From the IMG/VR virus record IMGVR_UViG_3300047322_000435, positions 1-49,937 of that record: a DNA stretch of 49,937 bases; one strand, given 5' to 3'. This stretch comes from a virus. Position numbers and translations under genes: made by a program. Under the pieces are notes generated by a model. It searched no databases. It saw nothing but the letters and a program-made list of their open reading frames with translations, and was not told the origin of the DNA. How positions within the stretch are numbered: position 1 is the stretch's first letter; each line of letters opens with the position of its first letter. Shown piece by piece: positions 32,655-40,624 of this stretch.

Positions 32655-33752
32655 TCACGACGCGCGCCTCATGTTCGACATGGCGAGAAGGACGGCGTCC
32701 TTCATGTTCGTCGGCTCGGGCATCGCGCCGTGGGATGTGCCGTTGATGCCGGACGGCGCCGCGCGGGTCGGTCGCGGCGGGGGTCTTACCCGCGCGAACT
32801 GCTGCGTGGCGTCGCGATACGCGTCCTGAACAAGCGCCACCGCCTGGGCGGGCGTGGTCGGCGCGCCCCTCTCTTGCAGCAGGGCCTGACTGAAACGCTG
32901 TACGGCAACGGCTTTCAGGGAGTAGTCGGGGTCCCTCGTTCGGATGTCGTTTTCCCAGTTCGTCACGGCCATGCGGACGGCTTCGAGCGCGCGGCCCTGG
33001 TCTTCCTGGGCGCGGGAGGTTGTTTCGGCGCGCAACCGTTCCTCGCTTTGATTGGCTCGGAAGCGGGTTCGCGTGACCTCTCGCGCGGTTTCCTCGGTGA
33101 TGAGCCCTTCGTCCACCTGTCGCTGCATATCCGGCGCGAGACGCAGACCGATGGCTTCCTGCGCGGCCTGCACATAGGGCGTGACGCCGTTGAGGAAAGC
33201 CTGATAGTCGCCTCGCCGCAGCGCGGCGCCCACCCCCAGCAGCATGTTCACGTCGTCGGGGGCAAGCTGGTGTTGCTGAAGATAACCCTGCAACTGGCGG
33301 TGTTGCTCGATCTCAGGCGTCAACGCGTTCAGGGTCGTGCGGGCCTCATCCCGTTGCGCCAGTAGCTGTTCAAACCGCCGTCGTGTCTCCGGGCGTAGCT
33401 TGCGGAGTTCGTCGGCGGTCGGGTCAGCGGCTGGTGTCGGCGGTGTATCATCCGGTTTTGGGTCCCCGGTTTCTCCCGGGGCGGTCCCAGCCGTGTCTGG
33501 TGTCGGCCCTTGTGTCGCGGCTGTCTCGGGGACAGCGGGCGTTTCCTGGGTCTTGACTACCGCTCGAACCGCCTCAAGCAGTCCTTGCCGGTCAGACAGT
33601 GGGGTGTCGCCTGACGAGGGCGCGTCTTTCGCGTCCGTGGTTTGGTCGCCTGACGAGGGCGTGGTTTCTGTCGTGGTTTCAGGCGCGGGGGACGGGTCCG
33701 CGAAGCCGGCGTCGGTATCGGTCAGTGTCGTGTTGGTGTCGTTTTCCGCCAC
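32655..33752 (-). CDS. Scaffold protein (365 aa)
   Basis: Directly upstream of the major capsid gene. The first 120 residues are disordered and rich in Thr, Asp and Pro; the rest is predicted helical and charged (ELRKLRPETRRRFEQLLAQRDEARTTL, then QQHQLAPDDVNMLLGVGAALRRGDY), ending with TRAAPSGINGTSHGAMPEPTNMKDAVLLAMSNMRR. This is the typical composition of a procapsid scaffold with a basic C-terminal capsid-binding helix. Start is GTG 33752; the AGGA ribosome-binding site lies in the stem of a perfect hairpin immediately upstream. Confidence 0.8.
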   Translation of the reverse strand: MAENDTNTTLTDTDAGFADPSPAPETTTETTPSSGDQTTDAKDAPSSGDTPLSDRQGLLEAVRAVVKTQETPAVPETAATQGPTPDTAGTAPGETGDPKPDDTPPTPAADPTADELRKLRPETRRRFEQLLAQRDEARTTLNALTPEIEQHRQLQGYLQQHQLAPDDVNMLLGVGAALRRGDYQAFLNGVTPYVQAAQEAIGLRLAPDMQRQVDEGLITEETAREVTRTRFRANQSEERLRAETTSRAQEDQGRALEAVRMAVTNWENDIRTRDPDYSLKAVAVQRFSQALLQERGAPTTPAQAVALVQDAYRDATQQFARVRPPPRPTRAAPSGINGTSHGAMPEPTNMKDAVLLAMSNMRRAS

Positions 33753-33756
33753 TGGT

Positions 33757-33782
33757 GCGATCCTGGCTGAAACCAGGATCGC
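33757..33782 (-). promoter_or_regulatory. Hairpin that sequesters the scaffold ribosome-binding site
   Basis: Perfect 10-bp stem (33757-33766 with 33773-33782) and a 6-base loop. On the - strand the 3' arm reads CCAGGATCGC and ends 4 bases before the GTG start, so the AGGA is buried. It may control scaffold translation, or act as a partial terminator. Confidence 0.5.
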
Positions 33783-33848
33783 TTATGGGCCGTGTTTCGT
33801 TTGGCTGTCCAGTGGGTTGGGTCAGAAAACCAACACGGAACCCAAATA

Positions 33849-34142
33849 TCAGCGCGGGATAGTGGCCAACACCGCCTCGATTTCATCCCATAAACGCAAG
33901 TCTTTCTCGACAAGTTCCTCGGGAAGGTGGCCGTCCGCGTTGTCCTCCAAAAGCGCCTTCCGGCTCTCCTGGGGAATGTCTCTCAGTTCACGGATCGTCT
34001 GCCGGGAGAAACCGTGTCGCCGTTTCTTCAATCGTCGCAGGATCTCACCGTAAATCTGTTGAGTCTGCCACAAGTCCTTTTCCGTCAACGGCCCGGCATC
34101 GTCGTCTGGTATGTCATTCAGCGTAACATTTACTTTCGCCAT
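33849..34142 (-). CDS. Small helical protein between portal and scaffold (97 aa)
   Basis: Start ATG 34142 (MAKVNVTLNDIPDDD); the longer upstream frame runs into noncoding structured sequence. The body is highly charged and helical: LTEKDLWQTQQIYGEILRRLKKRRHGFSRQTIRELRD, then ALLEDNADGHLPEELVEKDLRLWDEIEAVL. No family recognised. It lies between portal and scaffold with unusual hairpins on both sides, so it may have its own expression control. Confidence 0.6.
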   Translation of the reverse strand: MAKVNVTLNDIPDDDAGPLTEKDLWQTQQIYGEILRRLKKRRHGFSRQTIRELRDIPQESRKALLEDNADGHLPEELVEKDLRLWDEIEAVLATIPR

Positions 34143-34389
34143 GCTCGCCTCACCGTTCAGGGGGTGTAGCGCCGATAGTTGACCCTGGAATAGGCCGGCG
34201 CCAGAACGGAAACGCCCGCCAGGATGATCTGACGGGCGCAACCGAAGGAGTAAGTGCGATGCACCGCACAAAACTCCTGCCTCGGATAATCGTGCGTATC
34301 ACGATCACGGTCAAGATCGTGATGACGATAATCCGAAGGTAGGGTCAAGGGCCAGCCCAGAATACCGGGCTGGCCCGGCCCTCGGCGGT
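34143..34389. other. Noncoding, hairpin-rich region downstream of portal
   Basis: This 247-base gap has four stem-loops: GGGCCAGCCC/GGGCTGGCCC (34349-34376, perfect 10 bp), a nested inverted repeat at 34283-34335 with outer arms CGGATAATCGT/ACGATAATCCG and inner arms ATCACGATC/GATCGTGAT, a GGAGT..GTGCG/CGCAC..ACTCC stem (34247-34277), and CGCCCG/CGGGCG (34213-34238) followed on the - strand by TTTCC. An open - strand frame (34157-34438) crosses it but looks like noise. Likely a structured RNA or processing/termination region in the late operon. Confidence 0.6.
34349..34376 (-). terminator. Hairpin, possible attenuator after portal operon segment
   Basis: Perfect 10-bp GC-rich stem with an 8-base loop, 13 bases past the stop of the 23-aa peptide. 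The T-tract on the - strand is weak (TTGACCCTACC), so partial termination or transcript-end protection is more likely than full termination. Confidence 0.45.
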
Positions 34390-34461
34390 TCAGCCAGAGA
34401 ATACGCGCAAAACCACCCAGGCCCCCAACACGACCCACATGAACAGGGCCGCGCGGATCAC
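34390..34461 (-). CDS. Tiny membrane peptide overlapping portal stop (23 aa)
   Basis: GTG start at 34461 overlaps the portal stop codon (GTGA). The product is M/VIRAALF followed by MWVVLGAWVVLRVFSG, one short hydrophobic helix with Arg at both ends. The stop-start overlap is typical of coupled phage genes, but at 23 codons chance cannot be excluded. Confidence 0.35.
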   Translation of the reverse strand: MIRAALFMWVVLGAWVVLRVFSG

Positions 34462-36938
34462 GGCGTCGGCATCCCCTGGGACGACGATTTCATGCGCGGC
34501 ATGGCGCCGCCGGTCCCGGGACGATTGCCATTTCGCCCGAACACCTGCATGGGCGGGACCCTCGGTCCCAGCGGTCCCTGGGTCCCGGGACCACCCGTCG
34601 CATTAGTCATGCCCTGGGGACCCTGAGCGTTCGGATCTTCGTCGGGCGCGCCGGGCCTGGGCGGTCCCTTGCCGGCGCTGTCGGGGGGACCCTCGCCGCC
34701 GGGACCGCCCGGGACGCCGGGCGGCTGGGACATGATCTGGTTCAGCGCCTCGATGGAGGGCACGCCCTCGGCGAAGGCATCAGTCAGGTCGATGTCAGCC
34801 CCCATGCGCGCGATCAGTTGCCGGGCCATCCACTCGGGGGAAATCCCAGGGATGCGCTGAAGGATGGGCAGCAGTTGGGTCATATTTTGGATGTCCTGCT
34901 GCTTGTCGGGACCATTGTCGGCGGTGGCCTCGACCTCCAGGAAGACGTTCTTGGCGACGGTCTCGCGGTCGATTTCGGGCCACACGGCGCCGGGACCGAC
35001 GATTTCCTTGACGATCTGCGCGGACACGTTGAGCAACAGGAGTTCGCCCCCGGCGCGTGCCAGATCGGTGAGCAGGTCGTTCATATCGTCGATAATCGAA
35101 GACGTATCGGTGTGCTGGGCGAACTGCGCGACGGATACCTCGGTGGCGGTGGCGCCGGACGTGGTCCCCTGGTCGGCCTGATCGGAGCCCAGGACACGCA
35201 ACAGGTCCTCATAGGTGGGCGCGGTGTCGTAGACCGCCGGATCAATCGGCGGCATCTTCAGCACCTGAAGCACGTCATCAACCTTCTGTCCCGGGGCGAG
35301 GGCGTTCAACTCCAGGAGCGCGTTCGCCGGGTGGGTTTTAAGTTTATCCTTGTCCACTTCCTCCAGAATACCAGCCGCCACCACGGTCTTTGGGCGGTTG
35401 GCGCGGCGGTGTTCACGCAGTCCCTGCCGCGCGCGGTTCAGTTCAAGCTGCATGTCCCGGAGAAGATCAATGTCGGACTGCGGGAACAGCACGGTCTCGT
35501 CGTAGCCCTCGTTCAATACGAAAGCGAACCAGGGATAGAACCGCTCGATTTCAGCGTCCGGCGCGCTGGGCTCCTGGAGAAAGTCCTGGTAGCCGTCGCA
35601 CACCACGTAAACGAGCCCATCCTTGCGGTGGTAGATTTCCCAGACACAGGCGTCGCCGCCCGCCGAGTCGCCGTCGTCCCTGCCGCCGGCCTCGTAGTGG
35701 CGGACCGGCATCACGTCGGTCGCGTTGCCGTCCACGTCGTAGGCGGCGTAACCCTTGCCAACGTCCACGCCGTAGACTTCCTGGATCTGATCCGGCGTCA
35801 GGATATACTGCTGCGCCACCCAGTCGCTGCCCAGGAAACCCTTCAGCGTGCGGCACTTCTTGTCCGGGATGATCGCCGTGCTATCGGGGTAATCGAAACT
35901 CAGGCCCTCGCGGACGATCAACTGGCCCTCCTGGGTGAGCCCCTGGATGGCCAGTTTCAGGCTCTCGGCGTCGGCGCTGTCGTGTTCGATCTCACCGTCA
36001 GCAAGGTCCTGGGACAGCCGCTCGATGTTGGCGAGGCGTTCGCTCATGTCGGCTATCCTGGCCTCGATGGCGGGGCTCATCTTCATGGCGCGCTGAAAGC
36101 CCAGCTTCACGTAGCCGACCGAAGTAATGATGCTGCGCCGCACGGTCATCTTCATCATTGACTTGAAAGAATGGACCTGTTCTTCCACGTTGTAGTCGTA
36201 GAGGATCTTCAACGTTTTGGCCAAACGGTCCATCAACTGGTCATATTGCTTGACCTGGGCGGCGTCCTGGATCGTCGCCATGATATTGGGCGGCGGCGGC
36301 ATACCCGTTTGCGCGGCGACCTGCATCGCCTGCTGAGCCTGTTGCAGCGCCTGCTCGGAGCCGTCCCAGGTCTGCGCCATGATCTTCTCGCGGCGCTTCG
36401 CCGTGATCGTCGGGTTGTTCGGGTAGAGTTCCGCCGTGCGCTTCAGGACGTGTCTCAGGGCGATGTTCGCCACATAGCGTTCATCCCGCTCGCTGTCCCG
36501 GCGGCGTCGGCGGCGCCGTCTGGTTTCGGTCTCCCACTGGTCGCCGTTGACGAAGTTCATGTTCGCCCGCATCCGGTCGAAGCTGGGCTTCCAGTGTGTG
36601 CGGGCTTCGCGCACGCGGGTCTGCCAGCGTTTGACCAGCGCCCGGCGCGCTTCGGGCGGCTCGGGCGGGTCCCGGGAGATGAGTTTGGCGTTCGGGTTGG
36701 TGTCGGTGATGGGCGGCGTGAGCATGTCGGGACCGCCCTGGAAGGTCCCGGGACCGGGCATTCCCATTGATCCCGGGGGCGGCGGCGCGCCCATCATGCC
36801 AGCGCCGGGCAGAACCGGGGGCGGTCCCGGTCCCATCATCCCGGGCATGGGCGCCATTCCAGGTCCCATGCCCGGGACCGGGGCTTGTGGCAAACCCGGG
36901 GGTCGGCCTGGGTTAGGGGGGAAACCGCTCCCGGACAT
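34458..36938 (-). CDS. Portal protein (826 aa)
   Basis: Forms the dodecameric portal through which DNA is packaged. Large portal of the podovirus type: a disordered Pro/Gly/Met-rich N terminus (80 residues), ALVKRWQTRVREARTHWKPSFDRMRANMNFVNGDQW, which is the usual opening helix, a long helical middle, NLKRARQGLREHRRANRPK-like wing region, and a C-terminal Pro/Gly-rich tail. It sits next to the terminase large subunit, whose stop is 4 bases upstream in transcription order. The identification rests on position, size and the N-GDQW motif. Confidence 0.85.
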   Translation of the reverse strand: MSGSGFPPNPGRPPGLPQAPVPGMGPGMAPMPGMMGPGPPPVLPGAGMMGAPPPPGSMGMPGPGTFQGGPDMLTPPITDTNPNAKLISRDPPEPPEARRALVKRWQTRVREARTHWKPSFDRMRANMNFVNGDQWETETRRRRRRRRDSERDERYVANIALRHVLKRTAELYPNNPTITAKRREKIMAQTWDGSEQALQQAQQAMQVAAQTGMPPPPNIMATIQDAAQVKQYDQLMDRLAKTLKILYDYNVEEQVHSFKSMMKMTVRRSIITSVGYVKLGFQRAMKMSPAIEARIADMSERLANIERLSQDLADGEIEHDSADAESLKLAIQGLTQEGQLIVREGLSFDYPDSTAIIPDKKCRTLKGFLGSDWVAQQYILTPDQIQEVYGVDVGKGYAAYDVDGNATDVMPVRHYEAGGRDDGDSAGGDACVWEIYHRKDGLVYVVCDGYQDFLQEPSAPDAEIERFYPWFAFVLNEGYDETVLFPQSDIDLLRDMQLELNRARQGLREHRRANRPKTVVAAGILEEVDKDKLKTHPANALLELNALAPGQKVDDVLQVLKMPPIDPAVYDTAPTYEDLLRVLGSDQADQGTTSGATATEVSVAQFAQHTDTSSIIDDMNDLLTDLARAGGELLLLNVSAQIVKEIVGPGAVWPEIDRETVAKNVFLEVEATADNGPDKQQDIQNMTQLLPILQRIPGISPEWMARQLIARMGADIDLTDAFAEGVPSIEALNQIMSQPPGVPGGPGGEGPPDSAGKGPPRPGAPDEDPNAQGPQGMTNATGGPGTQGPLGPRVPPMQVFGRNGNRPGTGGAMPRMKSSSQGMPTP

Positions 36939-36941
36939 CGC

Positions 36942-39302
36942 CTACCACCCTCCCGCGCCGAAGCCCTGACGCACGGACCGCTCGGCCAGATCGCGTTCAT
37001 TTTTCAGCCAGCCGAACGTGCCCTCGGCGTTGTCGTCGGTCTTCGTCCGCGTACGGCCCGCGCCGATCTGCAAGGTGAGCCCCAGGCCCACGTAGGACAG
37101 GGTGTCAACAAAATCGTCGTGCGCGTCGTAGGGGAACTTCAGCATCTGGTCCCGTGCCGCCGGCCACCACGGCGCCCGCTCGGGGAAGCGAACTTTACCC
37201 ATGCTCATGCGGCCCTGGATGGACTGCGCGCGGGTCTGCTTGTCGGCTATCGGCTGCATCTCGATGATCGAACAGAACGTCTTGGTCTCCAGCATTCGCT
37301 TGCGCAGGAACGGCCCGATTGACTTTGAAATCATGGATCGTTCCGCCCACCAGAACACCGGCTTGTGGGCGCGCATCATGCGCAGCATGGCCTCAACCGC
37401 TTGTTCGGCGGTCATCTGCCGCCAAAGCAGGTCAGCCAGTATCCAGATATTATCATCCTCATCCACGCCGACGCACATGAGACACGTCTTATCGCTGTCC
37501 TGCTTCATGCTCACCGCATGGTCGGAAGCGGCGTAGACCCTGAGACTGGTGGGCAACTCGGCGGGGCGATAGGTCTGTATCCACTTGGACGAAAAGAACG
37601 TGCCCCCGGCTGGGCTGGGCCTGCCCTGGTAGAGCGCGGAAAAGCCCCGCGCGTCCCGGCGTTGCAAACCCAGGAGGAAGTTGCGCCCGAACCGTCCCGG
37701 CCACAGCGGATCGCCCTCGGCCCTTTTCAAGGGGTCCTTGTGCTGGTCCACGGCGAGGGCGGGCATGTCGATGATGCGCCACTCGGCGGCTTCCTCGGGG
37801 TCGTAGTATGAGTTCGTCGGGTCGGTGAGGCGCCCGACAAGATCATCCTGGTGCCATCTCGTATTCGAAACAACTAGCTTATCCGCGATGAAGTTCCCGG
37901 TGCGGCTGACCTGAATGTCAAAGACATCTTCAATCCCGGTTTCCCGTATTTCAGTTATGGGATCGGAGGTAAGCGGCGGCGGCGTCGAGTTCGTCGGCTG
38001 TTTTCGACCGGCTGACGAGCCAGTTACAGGTATTACAGAGCAATCCCCGGATCTTCCCTGTCCCGTAACAGTGGTCCACGCAAAGGGTACGGGACCAATG
38101 CCGGGGGGATTTGACGCCGGGAGGGGTCTTGCAAATGGCGCAGACACCACCCTGACGGTCGAACAGAGCGTCATAATCAGGCTGAGTAATGCCGTAGCGA
38201 TGCTTGAGATGCGCGCGGCGGTTGTTGCCGTGGATGACTGAAGGCGGGCGAAAACCCTCGGTCCACCGCTTCTTGTTGTAGTGGGACATACAGAGCCCCT
38301 GGCACTTCGCGGGCAGACTGCATCCATCCGCCCCGCAGAGCGTTCCACTCCACTTACCCCAGTGACCCGGAGGATTTTGTCGCCCTTTCTGAGCGTATCC
38401 GTTCGCCGCCATTCCAGCACCCCGTCAACATCCACGAGAAACGGATGCCTCGCGTTCGCCTTGACGACACTACCGGATTTCGTCCTTATTGTGAAGACTT
38501 TATCAGGACCTTGGTTGATCCAGTTCAACACGGTTTCAGCCGTGAGACCTCCCACGCCCCGGTCATAACTCATCACCGGGTCACCGGGGCGGATATCCCG
38601 CAGCGGCTTTTCCGTGCGGTCGGCCAGGAGGACCGGTGTGTCACCCGTCATGCACTGGATCAGCAAAATCCTACCGGTCTCGTCCATCAACCGACTGGCG
38701 ATGACTTGCGTAAACCAGGTCCATAGAGTATCTCTGATCGTCGGGCTATCCGCTTCATGCCGATCTTTGAGCGGATCATCAATGATAAGACAATCTCCGC
38801 CGCGCCCAGTAGTAGTCCCGCCTCGACCTACAAATGCAAGTATTCCCCCTTGTCTGGTCTGCAACCTGTCGGACGCCAAACTGTCCTGCTTGAGGACCAC
38901 GTCAGGAAATACCTGGGCATAACCGGGCGTGAGCATCGTGTCCCGCACCGCCCGGCCTATGTCCTGACCAAACTTTTCGTTATATGTTCCGAATATAAGC
39001 GACTTCTGCGGGTTACGCCCGACAAACCAAGCGGGAAACTTCTTAGACGCCAACTCAGTCTTTCCGTGACGAGGAGGCAACGAAATAATAAGCCGCCTTA
39101 TCGTGCCCTTTTCCAGTTCCTCCAGTCCCACGCACATGATTTTGTGGAACCGCTGGGCGTCGTAGCGCGAGAAATCCGGGTCCTGGGTGTAGCCCGGGAC
39201 AGGCATCATCAGGCGGGTGAACGCCAGCAGATCGTCGCGCGCGTCCTTCACGGCGATCAGCCGTTTTAATACCAGTTCATAGCGGGCCTCATCCGGGGTC
39301 AC
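36942..39302 (-). CDS. terL: Terminase large subunit interrupted by an intein (786 aa precursor)
   Basis: DNA-packaging motor. N-extein: Walker A SLPPRHGKTELASKKF (about 74-89) and Walker B CLIIDDP (about 171-177). The frame then enters a 264-aa intein (residues 217-480) inserted in the coupling motif: without it the sequence reads ILLIQ-TRWHQDDLVGRL, the normal TerL text. The C-extein carries the RNase H-like nuclease with DHAVSM, MCVGVDEDDNIWIL and the final HDDFVDTLSYVGLGL. The spliced protein would be about 522 aa, the usual size. The frame is intact across the intein. Start ATG overlaps the preceding gene's stop. Confidence 0.93.
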   Translation of the reverse strand: MTPDEARYELVLKRLIAVKDARDDLLAFTRLMMPVPGYTQDPDFSRYDAQRFHKIMCVGLEELEKGTIRRLIISLPPRHGKTELASKKFPAWFVGRNPQKSLIFGTYNEKFGQDIGRAVRDTMLTPGYAQVFPDVVLKQDSLASDRLQTRQGGILAFVGRGGTTTGRGGDCLIIDDPLKDRHEADSPTIRDTLWTWFTQVIASRLMDETGRILLIQCMTGDTPVLLADRTEKPLRDIRPGDPVMSYDRGVGGLTAETVLNWINQGPDKVFTIRTKSGSVVKANARHPFLVDVDGVLEWRRTDTLRKGDKILRVTGVSGVERSAGRMDAVCPRSARGSVCPTTTRSGGPRVFARLQSSTATTAARISSIATALLSLIMTLCSTVRVVSAPFARPLPASNPPGIGPVPFAWTTVTGQGRSGDCSVIPVTGSSAGRKQPTNSTPPPLTSDPITEIRETGIEDVFDIQVSRTGNFIADKLVVSNTRWHQDDLVGRLTDPTNSYYDPEEAAEWRIIDMPALAVDQHKDPLKRAEGDPLWPGRFGRNFLLGLQRRDARGFSALYQGRPSPAGGTFFSSKWIQTYRPAELPTSLRVYAASDHAVSMKQDSDKTCLMCVGVDEDDNIWILADLLWRQMTAEQAVEAMLRMMRAHKPVFWWAERSMISKSIGPFLRKRMLETKTFCSIIEMQPIADKQTRAQSIQGRMSMGKVRFPERAPWWPAARDQMLKFPYDAHDDFVDTLSYVGLGLTLQIGAGRTRTKTDDNAEGTFGWLKNERDLAERSVRQGFGAGGW
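37863..38654 (-). other. Intein in terminase large subunit (264 aa)
   Basis: Splicing blocks are visible. Block A: C1 in CMTGDTPVLLADRTEKPLRDI. Block B: VFTIRTKSGSVVKANARHPFLV with its His. Block F: IEDVFDIQVSRTGNFIADKLV. Block G: VVSN followed by Thr of the C-extein. The penultimate residue is Ser instead of the usual His, and block B has Asn in the TxxH Thr position. The segment between blocks B and F has no homing endonuclease in this frame; it is a Ser/Thr/Pro/Arg-rich shadow of the HNH gene nested in another frame at 37951-38412. Confidence 0.9.
37951..38412 (-). CDS. Endonuclease VII-like HNH endonuclease nested in the intein (153 aa)
   Basis: Encoded entirely within the intein but in the -1 frame relative to TerL, with its own ATG (38412) and stop. 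N-terminal Cys pairs (LCGADGCSLPAKCQGLCMSHY) are followed by a canonical recombination endonuclease VII signature: YGITQPDYDALFDRQGGVC, AICKTP, LCVDHCYGTGKIRGLLCNTCN. The His, Asn and Cys residues needed for the beta-beta-alpha-metal fold are present. The coding frame, not the intein frame, carries the protein-like pattern here. Its first 20 codons overlap the end of intein block B. It is probably the homing endonuclease that mobilises the intein. Confidence 0.9.
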   Translation of the reverse strand: MAANGYAQKGRQNPPGHWGKWSGTLCGADGCSLPAKCQGLCMSHYNKKRWTEGFRPPSVIHGNNRRAHLKHRYGITQPDYDALFDRQGGVCAICKTPPGVKSPRHWSRTLCVDHCYGTGKIRGLLCNTCNWLVSRSKTADELDAAAAYLRSHN

Positions 39303-39529
39303 TTCGCCAAAGCCTCCCGGGCGATCTTCCCCATACCCTCGCTGACGTGACGCATGATATCCGCCGAAATACGGTCCAACGTCATACCGTTCGCCGTCAG
39401 AACCTCATGCACCCGCGCGTAGTGATCGCGGTCCGGTTTCGGGAACACCGCGAAGGGGTAGGCTTCGCTCCACTCAACGATGCGCCGCAAGGCTTCTTCC
39501 AGCCGCTCGATACGGTCTTCCGGGGTCAT
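39299..39529 (-). CDS. Small protein upstream of terL (76 aa)
   Basis: Start ATG and stop both overlap neighbours by 1-4 bases (ATGA with terL). An N-terminal helix (DRIERLEEALRRIVEWSE) is followed by FAVFPKPDRDHYARVHEVLTANGMTLDRISADIMRHV. Position directly before terL is where a small terminase subunit often lies, but the protein is short and shows no HTH, so that remains a weak possibility. Confidence 0.6.
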   Translation of the reverse strand: MTPEDRIERLEEALRRIVEWSEAYPFAVFPKPDRDHYARVHEVLTANGMTLDRISADIMRHVSEGMGKIAREALAK

Positions 39530-39711
39530 CAGTCCTTGATACCGAGTTTGGCGTCCCGGGCCGCGTCCCCGGGCGAGCCTTCCGGCGCGGCGCCGGGTTG
39601 GGCTTCCATGGCCGCGTCCTTCGCCATGGCGCGCTTCATCGCGGCCTTTTTGCGCCCGGCCATCTGGCCCCTGACGTAAGCCTGCATGTTCTGGTTCTCG
39701 ACGCTTGCCAT
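39529..39711 (-). CDS. Small basic/Ala-rich protein (60 aa)
   Basis: Basic helix (YVRGQMAGRKKAAMKRAMAKDAAMEAQ) and a Gly/Ala/Pro tail. Its stop shares a base with the next start. No homologue recognised; a nucleic-acid-binding or assembly role is possible. Confidence 0.55.
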   Translation of the reverse strand: MASVENQNMQAYVRGQMAGRKKAAMKRAMAKDAAMEAQPGAAPEGSPGDAARDAKLGIKD

Positions 39712-39712
39712 G

Positions 39713-40084
39713 TCAGGTCAGCGTGAACGCGGCGGTCGTGACCGGCGCACCATAGGGGGTTGTCGCCGTCGCCGTGGCGGTGCCGGCGACCAGGGTTCCC
39801 CCCGGAAACGTGGCCGTCCAGGCACCGGTCGTGGCGTTGGCGTTGACGGTTTGGGTGCCCTTCACGGTCGCGCTTTGGGTTAGCGTCACCGTCACCGGGA
39901 CCGGAGGATCAATGCTCGTGTCCACCAGGACCGTCCCGGACACGGTCAACGGCGCCGACGCCGCCTGTCCCGGGACCACCGGGACCGTCAGGGTCTGCGC
40001 GCCGCCCGTGGCGATGTAATCCCGCCACGCCTGTTTAAGGTAAAGGAACACACTCGCCGGATGCGGCGCCGCTGTCAGGGTCAT
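39713..40084 (-). CDS. Ig-like/adhesin-type structural protein (123 aa)
   Basis: After a short helical start (ASVFLYLKQAWRDYIA) the rest is a Thr/Val/Ala-rich beta sandwich: TLTVPVVPGQAASAPLTVSG, VTVTLTQSATVKG, GAWTATFPGGTLVAGTATATATTPYG. This alternating pattern is typical of bacterial Ig-like (Big) domains on phage surfaces, used for weak binding to cell-surface carbohydrate. It overlaps the next Ig-like gene by ATGA. Confidence 0.65.
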   Translation of the reverse strand: MTLTAAPHPASVFLYLKQAWRDYIATGGAQTLTVPVVPGQAASAPLTVSGTVLVDTSIDPPVPVTVTLTQSATVKGTQTVNANATTGAWTATFPGGTLVAGTATATATTPYGAPVTTAAFTLT

Positions 40085-40611
40085 TTATGGTTCTCCCCGC
40101 GCCGATGGCGACCGTGACTGGCCTCGCGCGCGGCGATTTCCGCCGCCGTGACGATGTTGGAGGGCGGCGCCACAGTGGTCCCGGCGGCGTTGGTGGCACT
40201 GACGACACAGACGAACGCGAGGCCAACGTCGGTTTCGATCAACGCGTAGGTCGCCGTGCCGTCGCCCACGTCAACGCCCTCCGCCTGCCATTGGTACGCG
40301 TACGTCGTGGGCTCGCCTTCCCAGTTCCCCATCGTGCATGTCAGTTGGGCGCCAGCCTGTTCGACGTAAGGCACGTCCACGTTGACCGGCGGCGCCGTGG
40401 CGGGCGCGCCTTCGCCCGACGTGGGCGGGTTCAGATCCCCGGGCGTGAGTTCACTGGTGGGTGGATCGCGCGGGTCCGGGGATTTGGCGAACCCGTCCAG
40501 GTAATCCTGGACCTGGGGGTCCGGGGTTTCCTCTTTGGGGACCGGCGGCGGGGCGTCAGCGTGTCCCATGGGAACCTCATAGGGCGGGTTGTTCACCGGG
40601 GTTTCAGACAT
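40081..40611 (-). CDS. Ig-like domain protein with Pro-rich N terminus (176 aa)
   Basis: Start ATG 40611 (MSETPVNNPPYEVPMG); the longer frame adds only Arg-rich upstream residues. About 80 residues rich in Pro/Asp/Glu precede an Ig-like domain: AQLTCTMGNWEGEPTTYAYQWQAEGVDVG, TYALIETDVGLAFVCVVSATNAAGTT. This C-x(n)-Y-x-W-x(n)-C pattern is a classic I-set-like fold seen in decoration and tail proteins. The last residues are His/Arg-rich. Probable capsid decoration or tail accessory. Confidence 0.7.
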   Translation of the reverse strand: MSETPVNNPPYEVPMGHADAPPPVPKEETPDPQVQDYLDGFAKSPDPRDPPTSELTPGDLNPPTSGEGAPATAPPVNVDVPYVEQAGAQLTCTMGNWEGEPTTYAYQWQAEGVDVGDGTATYALIETDVGLAFVCVVSATNAAGTTVAPPSNIVTAAEIAAREASHGRHRRGENHK

Positions 40612-40624
40612 CGTCGAACTCCTT

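Noticed and set aside
34157-34438. 93-codon ORF in the hairpin region after portal
   Set aside because: It crosses all the stem-loops, has no ribosome-binding site and no protein-like composition.
34818-36161. 447-codon open frame on the + strand
   Set aside because: Antisense shadow of the portal gene; His/Val/Arg-rich with no recognisable fold.
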